A stretch of 15,389 bases of DNA from NCBI GenBank assembly GCA_016185865.1, contig JACPMU010000096.1, positions 1-15,389 on the forward strand. The letters run 5' to 3'. Source of the stretch: Candidatus Woesearchaeota archaeon. GTDB lineage: Archaea; Nanobdellota; Nanobdellia; Woesearchaeales; GW2011-AR4. A model generated the notes under the pieces. It saw only the letters and a program-made list of their open reading frames with translations. It was not told where the DNA came from and made no database searches. The translations under genes were made by a program, and so were the position numbers. Of this stretch, positions 5,871-12,684 are shown piece by piece; positions within the stretch are counted from its first letter, which is position 1; every line of letters begins with the position of its first letter.

Positions 5871-8324
5871 GTGGAAGCTATCTTAAGCTTAGGGATTAAA
5901 AATAATAATATAAAATTTATCGAATTCTTGCCAAGGATAGATTTTGGATTAAACCCTGAGTTTGGCAGCACATCATTGGATGGAGATGGACCCAAAAGAG
6001 AACAAACTGATATTGATGTACAAATTGATGAGCCACAACCAGCAACTCAAGTTGCCCCGCCTTCTGTACGGCATTTAGATGATTTAGTTATTCCTGATGG
6101 AATAGGGGTTTTAGAGCGGATTTCCTATGGCAACAGAAAAAAAGAAGATTCCCAAGTAGCTGTATTCTATTATCTTTTTTTTGATAAACAGCCAAGGCAG
6201 TCATTTCCTGCTTCAAACCCAAAATATCTGCTATATGCCTATCTTGCGCTTAGGAAATCATTTACTTACACCGGAAGGTACAAAACTTTTGCTCCTGCAG
6301 CAGAATATTTTACAGAAGCAACGTATGAACCATCAGAATCATCAAAGCCATATTCATATGCAGCAAATTATCCTCTTGTTCACATAGTTCTTCTTGAGCA
6401 ATTTGACCCGAAAAAAGAAATCTACAACATAGCAAGATTATTTGTGCCAAGGCTGAAAGTGCCAACTCAAGATATTTATGTAAGCTATGCTCAGGATTTT
6501 CAAACAAATGCAAATCCATTGTCAGCTGAACAACCCACTCCTGCTGAAATTGCAACAACATTTGCTAAATTATTGTATCCAATTACTTTGTCAATTCAAC
6601 AAACAAATATTGTCCAACCAGAGCGGGGAACAGATAAATTAACTGATAAACTTTTAAAAACCCCTCCTCAAATCCAAGGACACAATCCAATTCCACAAAG
6701 TCCAGCGACTCTTGAAGCAAATATAAGAATCATTTACAGGCTTCAAAGCACGCCGCGGCATGAAATTTATAACATTAATCCATACCATCAAATACAAGTT
6801 TCTCCTGCAAATAATCCAATTCAACAAACTCAAATTTTTGGACCGAGAATTGAGTCAAGAGTGGCAGCATTTTTTGCTGGCAGAACTTATCAAGAGCCTT
6901 ATACCAGGGAAACATACAGGTTTTATCCAGGAATAGCAAAGCCTTTGGAAAAAAGAAACAGAGATGACAATATGCAAAAACCCGATAGAAGTTCAGAATA
7001 TGAAGCAGAAACAGATAATACAAGAAAAGAGGGTTATTCAGCTAATAAAGATGAAGATAAAAACCCAGCAAATCAAAAATTTGCCGATGAAATAATATAT
7101 ATAAAGAAATCTGCAAAAGAAGCAAAAGAGGAGAAAGAAACTAAAACCGAGAAATATATTGTAGAAAATGACAATCCAGATGATAAGAAAGAATCAAAAA
7201 ACTCTGCACCATCTTATGTTGCAACAGCTGGATTGGCAGCAGGCGCAGGATTAGTTGCTTTGGCCGGAAAGACATTCTCTCTTTTTAGGAGGAAAAAAAG
7301 AAAATACAATTCTGTTACTGAAATCACAAATTACCAAAGTAAAGTTGCCACTATTGGCGCAGTTCCGACCATAGATAATGTAGTAGCGCCCGCAGAGCAC
7401 AAGAGATTTAACACTATCTTTAAAAATAATATGGCAGCAATAGTTGCAGAATTAAAAGCAAAAGCAGGTTACGGGAAAGTAGGCATTTACATTCAGGATA
7501 ACGAAACTGGTGAATCTTATGGCTTGGATGAAAATATCCAAATGTCGACCCCATCATTAAACAAAGTTGCGATAACCTTTGCTGCAGCTTACTTGGCGGA
7601 AAGAGGCATTCTGGATACAACAAAAAGAATTTCTATAGATAAGGAATGGGTGCACGATCGTGAAATAAGGCACCATCCCGAATACGCTAAAGCCGATACT
7701 TTATTTGAATACCAAGGATTGCGAAAATCCACTAATAGAGAATCAAGCAACACAGAAGCAACTCACCTATTGAAACTTATCGGTGACGGAAACATTGAGC
7801 TTGGAATTAAAAGGGTTAATGATGTGCTAGGTGAGGTTGGCATTCAGGAAATAAGAATAAATGCAGCATACCAGCGAGGACAGCGCTATGAGGACAACGT
7901 CGGAACCGCAAAAGCAATCACTAAATTAATGACAATTGTGCAGAGCGGGCAATACCTTAATGAACAGCATACAAGAGAAATTATGGAGGATTTGGAAGGA
8001 ACAAGAACAAGAGACCTAAAGGAACAGATAACAGATGGATTTAGGGATTTGTTTCAGACATCCGAAATCGGGATTAAGCAGACATTGTGGGAGCGCGGGA
8101 TGGGATACACATTTTACATCGGAAATAAATATTCAGGAACTGTAGTCTTTGACAGGCCAGTTAATGTTCTTTATAAGGATGAAATTACAGCCAGAGGCGA
8201 CGAAAGAAAGCCAACCTCGATATTTGAAGAATCAAGAAGATACATCACAAAAATTAATAATTTGTTAAGCCAGCATCTGAATCCCAAAAATTTTAAAATA
8301 AATATTAGCCAAAAAGCCGCTTAG
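5871..8324 (+). CDS. Large protein with C-terminal class A beta-lactamase-like (serine hydrolase) domain
   Basis: This 817-residue protein starts at GTG. Residues 1-360 are an unrecognised region rich in Pro, Gln, Thr and Tyr. Residues 360-447 are highly charged and look disordered. A hydrophobic stretch at about 449-468 (Ala/Gly rich) is followed by a basic cluster RRKKRK (473-478). Residues 510-800 resemble the beta-lactamase2/class A fold: VGIYIQDNETGESYGLDEN (537-555), STPSLNKVAI (559-568) with an SxxK motif at Ser562/Lys565, ESSN (624-627) at the place of the SDN motif, and a following GTAKAITKLMTIVQSG stretch. The third KTG motif is unclear; KYSGT (753-757) is a candidate. There is no signal peptide, and the basic cluster suggests that the C-terminal domain faces the cytoplasm. 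The gene sits between the two halves of the carboxylase set and abuts the carrier gene stop to stop. True function unknown; it may not act on beta-lactams. Confidence 0.7.
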   Translation: MEAILSLGIKNNNIKFIEFLPRIDFGLNPEFGSTSLDGDGPKREQTDIDVQIDEPQPATQVAPPSVRHLDDLVIPDGIGVLERISYGNRKKEDSQVAVFYYLFFDKQPRQSFPASNPKYLLYAYLALRKSFTYTGRYKTFAPAAEYFTEATYEPSESSKPYSYAANYPLVHIVLLEQFDPKKEIYNIARLFVPRLKVPTQDIYVSYAQDFQTNANPLSAEQPTPAEIATTFAKLLYPITLSIQQTNIVQPERGTDKLTDKLLKTPPQIQGHNPIPQSPATLEANIRIIYRLQSTPRHEIYNINPYHQIQVSPANNPIQQTQIFGPRIESRVAAFFAGRTYQEPYTRETYRFYPGIAKPLEKRNRDDNMQKPDRSSEYEAETDNTRKEGYSANKDEDKNPANQKFADEIIYIKKSAKEAKEEKETKTEKYIVENDNPDDKKESKNSAPSYVATAGLAAGAGLVALAGKTFSLFRRKKRKYNSVTEITNYQSKVATIGAVPTIDNVVAPAEHKRFNTIFKNNMAAIVAELKAKAGYGKVGIYIQDNETGESYGLDENIQMSTPSLNKVAITFAAAYLAERGILDTTKRISIDKEWVHDREIRHHPEYAKADTLFEYQGLRKSTNRESSNTEATHLLKLIGDGNIELGIKRVNDVLGEVGIQEIRINAAYQRGQRYEDNVGTAKAITKLMTIVQSGQYLNEQHTREIMEDLEGTRTRDLKEQITDGFRDLFQTSEIGIKQTLWERGMGYTFYIGNKYSGTVVFDRPVNVLYKDEITARGDERKPTSIFEESRRYITKINNLLSQHLNPKNFKINISQKAA

Positions 8325-8714
8325 TCATTCAATCACAGCCAGCACATATCCTTTGCTGACATTATCGTCCTTCTTGACTTTTATTTCCTTTATCTTGCCG
8401 TCTTTTGGGGATGTTATGTCATTCTCCATCTTCATAGCCATTATTGTAAACAGGCTCTGACCCTGCTTTACATTTGAGCCTTGCTTAACCTTAATCTCGT
8501 AAATAATGCCCGGCAATGGGGCTGTTATCTCAACCTTTCCTTCCTCAACTGATTGTTTCTTGTGCAGCCTTTCAACTGCTGACTGCTCAACATCTTTTTT
8601 TGTCTCGACCTCATAGACATCCCCTTCGCAATGGACAATAATCTTGCCTTCTTCTGTTTCTTCAACAAAAACCTTGTAGTCTCTGCCGTCAACCTTGACA
8701 ATAAGCTCTTCCAT
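8325..8714 (-). CDS. Biotin carboxyl carrier protein of acyl-CoA carboxylase
   Basis: This 129-residue protein carries biotin between the carboxylase and carboxyltransferase active sites. Residues 1-40 form a short beta-rich region as in carriers of the propionyl-CoA carboxylase/OadA type, a charged linker follows (about 40-60), and residues 61-129 are a biotinyl domain with APLPG (65-69). The biotinylated residue should be Lys95 in MAMKMEN (92-98). The usual motif is EAMKM; Glu at position -3 from the Lys is Met here. The gene begins 2 bp after the carboxyltransferase stop, so the two are clearly co-transcribed, and it ends with no gap against the convergent beta-lactamase-like gene. The ligase at 4421-5140 is its likely modifying enzyme. 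Confidence 0.93.
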   Translation of the reverse strand: MEELIVKVDGRDYKVFVEETEEGKIIVHCEGDVYEVETKKDVEQSAVERLHKKQSVEEGKVEITAPLPGIIYEIKVKQGSNVKQGQSLFTIMAMKMENDITSPKDGKIKEIKVKKDDNVSKGYVLAVIE

Positions 8715-8716
8715 TC

Positions 8717-10240
8717 TTATAAAGGCATATTGCCGTGCTTTTTAGCAGGCCTTTTCTCCCTTTTGGAAAGCAACATTTCCAGGCATTTAATCAATGCAAT
8801 TCTTGTATTCCTTGGCTCTATTATAATATCAATCTTTCCAAGCTTTGTAGCAGCATAAGGATTGAGGTATTTTTCTGAATATTGCTCAACAAGCTCAGAT
8901 TTTGATTTCGGGTTTTTGCTTAGCTCATCCCTGTTGATGATGCTGACCGCTTGTTCAGCGCCCATGACAGCGATTTCGGCAGTTGGCCATGCAATAACCT
9001 TATCAAAGCCCATGTCTTTGGACACTAATGCAATGTATGCTCCTCCAAAAGCCTTTCTCAAAACAAGGGATATTTTTGGCACAGTGGCTTCGGAATAAGC
9101 ATACAAAACCTTTGCTCCGTGCCTTATAATTCCATCATGCTCCTGCTCGGTGCCCGGCAAATAGCCTGTCACATCAACAATATTGATTAAAGGTATGTTA
9201 AAGCAGTCGCAAAATCTTACAAACCTGGAAATCTTGCCGGATGAATTTATGTCCAAACAGCCAGCCAATACTTTTGGCTGGTTGGCAACAACTCCAACAA
9301 CATTGCCGTCAAGCCTTGCAAACCCTATCACAACATTGCATGCAAACAAAGGCTGAACCTCAAAAAATGATTTTTTATCAAAAACCTCAGCAATCACGTC
9401 TTTGATGTCATAAGTCTTTTTCGAGTCTTCTGGAACAATTGCCTCAAGCTTTTTTGCCTCTCTGGCTTTGCTGTCAGAAGAATAATACGGCGGATTTTCA
9501 AGGTTATTCTGGGGAAGATAGCTTAGCAATGCCTTAACCATGTCAAAGCATTCCTTTTCACTGTCAGCCATGAAATGTGCAACTCCGCTTTTCTCATTAT
9601 GGGTTTTAGCGCCTCCAAGGCCTTCAAAATCAATCGACTCATTGGTTACTGTTTTAATAACATCAGGGCCTGTAATGAACATGTAGCTTGTATTTTTAAT
9701 CATGAAGATGAAGTCAGTCAAAGCAGGAGAGTAAACAGCAATGCCTGCGCATGGGCCAAGTACGACAGAGATTTGAGGTACTATTCCTGACATTAAAGTA
9801 TTAAGCTGGAATATCCTGCCTCCTGTGTCCAAAGCGGAAATCCCCTCCTGTATCCTTGCCCCTCCGGAATCCAGCAGCCCTATGCAAGGACATCCTGTCT
9901 TTAATGCAAGCTCCATCACATGAACTATTTTTTTGTTGTGCATCTCACCCATTGAGCCGCCCATGAAAGAAAAATCTTGTGAATATACATAAACAGGCTT
10001 TTTGCTTATTGTGCCATAACCTGCAACAACACCATCACCAGCTCTTTTTTTGTGCTCAAGCTCCCTGCTTTGCAGCTCTGCAAAAGCATCCAATTCCACA
10101 AAAGAATCAGCATCCAGCAGATATTTTAAGCGCTCTCTTGCTGTCAGTTTGCCTTTCTTGTGCTGCAGCTCAGCAGCCTGCTTGTCATTCTGCAGCTCTC
10201 TGCTCTTATTAAGAAACTCCTTAAGCTTATTGTCCCCCAT
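8717..10240 (-). CDS. pccB: Acyl-CoA carboxylase carboxyltransferase (PccB/AccD5-like)
   Basis: This 507-residue protein is the complete two-crotonase-domain carboxyltransferase that moves CO2 from biotin to an acyl-CoA, giving malonyl- or methylmalonyl-CoA. Typical parts are LTARERLKYLLD (32-43), SGGARIQEG (125-133), GPCAGIAVYSPALTDF (162-177), LPGTEQEHDGIIRHGAK (361-377), AFGGAYIAL (397-405), WPTAEIAVMGAEQAV (418-432) and the family ending KKHGNMPL. In most relatives the oxyanion-loop motif is CAGGAVYSPA; here the second Gly is Ile167. Acetyl-CoA versus propionyl-CoA preference cannot be decided by eye. It is the first gene of a unit with the carrier protein, with a TATA box at 10263-10270 and a probably leaderless ATG. 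The partner biotin carboxylase is about 5 kb away on the opposite strand. Confidence 0.94.
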   Translation of the reverse strand: MGDNKLKEFLNKSRELQNDKQAAELQHKKGKLTARERLKYLLDADSFVELDAFAELQSRELEHKKRAGDGVVAGYGTISKKPVYVYSQDFSFMGGSMGEMHNKKIVHVMELALKTGCPCIGLLDSGGARIQEGISALDTGGRIFQLNTLMSGIVPQISVVLGPCAGIAVYSPALTDFIFMIKNTSYMFITGPDVIKTVTNESIDFEGLGGAKTHNEKSGVAHFMADSEKECFDMVKALLSYLPQNNLENPPYYSSDSKAREAKKLEAIVPEDSKKTYDIKDVIAEVFDKKSFFEVQPLFACNVVIGFARLDGNVVGVVANQPKVLAGCLDINSSGKISRFVRFCDCFNIPLINIVDVTGYLPGTEQEHDGIIRHGAKVLYAYSEATVPKISLVLRKAFGGAYIALVSKDMGFDKVIAWPTAEIAVMGAEQAVSIINRDELSKNPKSKSELVEQYSEKYLNPYAATKLGKIDIIIEPRNTRIALIKCLEMLLSKREKRPAKKHGNMPL

Positions 10241-10262
10241 AGACCATGCTTATGAATGATAG

Positions 10263-10270
10263 TTTAAAAA
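10263..10270 (-). promoter_or_regulatory. TATA-like box for carboxyltransferase-carrier operon
   Basis: Read on the minus strand this is TTTTTAAA, centred about 26 bp upstream of the ATG at 10240, in the 55-bp gap after radB. It suggests that the carboxylase genes are transcribed separately from radB. Confidence 0.5.
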
Positions 10271-10295
10271 GGTTTTTGTGGGTTATTTGAGTGCT

Positions 10296-11021
10296 CTAGA
10301 ACAGCTTAAATCCCCTGCTTTCTGTTGTGCCTATTATGCCACCTTCAACTATCTTTAACAAAATCTCTTTTTCTTCCTGAATGCTCCTATGCTTGCGCAA
10401 TATTGCCCTTCTGTTGCTGTTTGGCGTTATTTGCAGCTCTATGAGGCACTTGCTGCCGTACTTCAGAATATCCCCTCCTACAATATTGACCTTGTTCTTG
10501 TCATCAAAATCCGTGTAGACCTGGTTGGTTACAAGCACAGGGATGTTTTTTTTCCTTGCTATTTCTGTGAGGCAGGATATCTGCTTTCCAAGCTCCCTGT
10601 TGACATCCTGTATATCCTCATTTTTGCCAAGCTCAAGCCTGTAAAGCATTGCTATTGTATCAACAATGATCAGCCCAATCCTGTCATTGACAATATCCTT
10701 CAGCTTTTCGAATGACTTCTTCTGCTCGGCAAAGCTTGTCGGCTTTAAAAAAATTATTTTGTCAAGTATTTTTTCATAATCCTGGCTAATATGGGATGCT
10801 ATCTGTTTCAGCCTCTCAAGGGAAAATCCCCCTTCGCTATCGACATAAACAACCTTTTTGCCGCTTCTTGCCACATTTATAGCGCAGAGCAGGCAAAGAA
10901 CAGTCTTTCCCGAGCCGGCTGGCCCGTAAATTGTAGTGATGACATCATTTTCATATCCGCCATCAAGCATGGCATCAAGCACCTTGCTGCCTGTTGTGAT
11001 TTTATTTGACGATTCTGCCAT
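10296..11021 (-). CDS. radB: DNA repair and recombination protein RadB
   Basis: This 241-residue protein is a RecA/Rad51-family ATPase of the archaeal RadB type, a paralogue thought to help RadA in homologous recombination. It opens with the family phrase ITTGSKVLDAMLDGG (8-22). The Walker A motif is GPAGSGKT (33-40), the Walker B stretch is LIIVDT (117-122), and VLVTNQVYTDF (162-172) matches the conserved L2-region lead-in of RadA/RadB. It lacks the N-terminal helix-hairpin-helix domain of RadA, as expected, and its length is normal. RadB is known from euryarchaea and several DPANN groups, so it is a main argument for the archaeal origin of this window. It has a divergent partner, the DUF4190-like gene, across an 81-bp gap that holds a TATA box for each. 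Confidence 0.92.
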   Translation of the reverse strand: MAESSNKITTGSKVLDAMLDGGYENDVITTIYGPAGSGKTVLCLLCAINVARSGKKVVYVDSEGGFSLERLKQIASHISQDYEKILDKIIFLKPTSFAEQKKSFEKLKDIVNDRIGLIIVDTIAMLYRLELGKNEDIQDVNRELGKQISCLTEIARKKNIPVLVTNQVYTDFDDKNKVNIVGGDILKYGSKCLIELQITPNSNRRAILRKHRSIQEEKEILLKIVEGGIIGTTESRGFKLF

Positions 11022-11043
11022 GAATCAGAGGCATTCTCGGGAA

Positions 11044-11052
11044 TTTTAAAAA
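11044..11052 (-). promoter_or_regulatory. TATA-like box for radB
   Basis: Read on the minus strand this is TTTTTAAAA, centred about 27 bp before the radB ATG at 11021, fitting a leaderless transcript. Confidence 0.55.
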
Positions 11053-11072
11053 TTTGTCGTTTTAAGGAAAGA

Positions 11073-11081
11073 TTTTAATAT
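11073..11081 (+). promoter_or_regulatory. TATA-like box for DUF4190-like gene
   Basis: TTTTAATAT is centred 26 bp upstream of ATG 11103. It supports that ATG over the in-frame TTG at 11097. Confidence 0.5.
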
Positions 11082-11102
11082 GCTCTCAGGTTCTTATTGC
11101 AC

Positions 11103-11384
11103 ATGAAAAAATCAAAGGCAACAGCTGTTGCATCATTCGTGCTTGGGCTGTTTTTCTGGATACCGCTCATCAATCTTATTTGCGGGGCACTGGCCATTTA
11201 TCTTGGCATAAAATCAATAAAAAAAATAAGGCAGAATCCTAAGCAATTTGGCGGGAGATGGCTTGCTGTTCTTGGGATAATCCTTGGAGTGATTGTTTAT
11301 GCAGCTTACTTGACAGCCATAGGCATGTGTTTTCTTGGCTTTAAAGAAATATGCAAAAATATTGATTTGTCATTCCTGGCATAG
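11103..11384 (+). CDS. DUF4190-like small membrane protein
   Basis: This 93-residue protein has two long hydrophobic segments (about residues 7-36 and 52-80) joined by a basic loop, KSIKKIRQNPKQFGGRW. The pattern of KATAVASFVLGLF, then CGALAIYLGIKSI, then GRWLAVLGIILG resembles DUF4190, a two-helix membrane domain whose function is unknown. ATG 11103 is chosen because a TATA box lies 26 bp upstream; the TTG two codons earlier would put the start off that spacing. It is followed after 49 bp by a glycosyltransferase gene with its own promoter. A role at the cell envelope is only suggested by location. Confidence 0.75.
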   Translation: MKKSKATAVASFVLGLFFWIPLINLICGALAIYLGIKSIKKIRQNPKQFGGRWLAVLGIILGVIVYAAYLTAIGMCFLGFKEICKNIDLSFLA

Positions 11385-11401
11385 CAGCAATCCAATAGAA
11401 A

Positions 11402-11410
11402 TATTTAAAA
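11402..11410 (+). promoter_or_regulatory. TATA-like box for glycosyltransferase operon
   Basis: TATTTAAAA is centred about 27 bp upstream of ATG 11434. It decides the start of the first glycosyltransferase, because the in-frame ATG at 11413 is only a few bases from the box. Confidence 0.55.
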
Positions 11411-11433
11411 GCATGGGTTTTTTATTCTCCTCT

Positions 11434-12678
11434 ATGGAAGACCCGATAATGATTTTTTCCAGCGTGCTTTTCGGGATTGTACTGTTATTTTTGGCTTTTT
11501 TGTTTGCTGTGTTTGTCATATCCAGATTCATGAAGAAGGAGAATGCGGCATTTGCCCCAAAAGTCAGTATTGTTGTGCCAGCCTATAACGAGGAAAAAAA
11601 CATAGAGGAATGCATTGATGCAGTGTTCGCCTCAAATTATCCCAAAAATAAGCTTGAGGTCATTGTTGTTGATGACGGCTCAACAGACAACACGCTGAAA
11701 ATCCTTGAAAAATACAAAAAAATCAGAGTTCTGAAGCAAAACCACCTTGGAAAAGTCGAGGCATTAAACAATGGAATAATGAACTCGTCAAATGAGTTTG
11801 TTTTGACGCTTGATGCAGACACCACCCTGGATAAAAACTGCATCAGGGAGATAGTAAAGCCATTTTTGGGCAAAAGCATTGGTGCAACCACCGGGAACAA
11901 CCACATAAAGAATAAAAAGTCAGTTTTAAGCATGTTCCAGAACATAGAGTACCACTTCACGAATCTGATGAGGGGCAGCTTTTCAGCTGTTTTCAGGCAG
12001 GGCGCATGGATATCAGGGTCTTTGGCATGCTACAGGAAATCATCGCTCAAGAAGATAGGCTATTTTAAAAAAGACACTATGGCAGAGGACATAGACATTG
12101 CGCTGGAGCTTAAAAAAGCCGGCTACATGACTGTTATTGTTCCTGCAGCCTTCGGCCACACAATAGTGCCAACAAGACTCAAAGAGCTTTACAAACAAAG
12201 AGTGAGGTGGTGGATAGGCACACTGCAGGCCATAGTTAAAAATAAACAGCTCTTTTCCACAAAATCAGCGCCATCGATACAGTATCTTTACATAAGCCAC
12301 TTTTGGTGGTCTTTTTACGCATTTTTGTCTTTGCCTTTGATAATATACCAGATTAACTACTGGCTACCGTACAACACGCAAAGCCTGTTCAGCATTGCAG
12401 GCTACTTTTTCAGGTGGTTCAGCCTTATGGGGCCGATTTACGTGCTTTACAAAATACCTGATTTTGGAATATCTTTGTACAGCATTTTTGGAGTTTTGGC
12501 AGGCGTAATGATGACTTTAATCAGCATAGCTGCACTGAGGATTTTCAATGACAGGCTTGGCCTTAAAAACATCTTTGCAATATTTTTTTACTTTCCTTAT
12601 ACAATAGTTTTAAATATGATAATATTAGTCAGCATGCTTAATCACAGGTTTTGGAAGAGGAGCTTTTATTTAAAGTGA
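11434..12678 (+). CDS. Membrane GT2-family glycosyltransferase (processive type)
   Basis: This 414-residue protein joins a cytoplasmic GT-A domain to membrane helices. An N-terminal helix (about residues 7-31) is followed by SIVVPAYNEE (45-54), the nucleotide-sugar motif DDGST (80-84), the metal-binding DAD (127-129), AED (217-219) with the presumed catalytic Asp, and QRVRWW (255-260), the Q/RxxRW motif of processive enzymes such as hyaluronan, cellulose and poly-GlcNAc synthases. Four or so helices fill the C-terminal third. It probably builds a beta-linked surface polysaccharide while exporting it; the sugar cannot be told. Start 11434 fits the TATA box; longer versions from 11413 or a TTG at 11335 would overlap the promoter or the upstream gene. 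The next GT2 gene follows 6 bp after the stop. Confidence 0.88.
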   Translation: MEDPIMIFSSVLFGIVLLFLAFLFAVFVISRFMKKENAAFAPKVSIVVPAYNEEKNIEECIDAVFASNYPKNKLEVIVVDDGSTDNTLKILEKYKKIRVLKQNHLGKVEALNNGIMNSSNEFVLTLDADTTLDKNCIREIVKPFLGKSIGATTGNNHIKNKKSVLSMFQNIEYHFTNLMRGSFSAVFRQGAWISGSLACYRKSSLKKIGYFKKDTMAEDIDIALELKKAGYMTVIVPAAFGHTIVPTRLKELYKQRVRWWIGTLQAIVKNKQLFSTKSAPSIQYLYISHFWWSFYAFLSLPLIIYQINYWLPYNTQSLFSIAGYFFRWFSLMGPIYVLYKIPDFGISLYSIFGVLAGVMMTLISIAALRIFNDRLGLKNIFAIFFYFPYTIVLNMIILVSMLNHRFWKRSFYLK

Positions 12679-12684
12679 AATAAA

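Noticed and set aside
6500..7050. Tandem repeats in the Pro/Gln-rich part of the large beta-lactamase-like protein
   Set aside because: The composition is biased but I found no repeating unit at the DNA or protein level.
11097..11102. TTG start two codons upstream of the DUF4190-like ATG
   Set aside because: ATG 11103 is exactly 26 bp from the TATA box centre and is the stronger start codon.
11335..11433. Longer glycosyltransferase start (TTG 11335 or ATG 11413)
   Set aside because: The TTG start would overlap the DUF4190-like gene and read through the TATA box; the ATG at 11413 lies only a few bases after the box. ATG 11434 has the right spacing.
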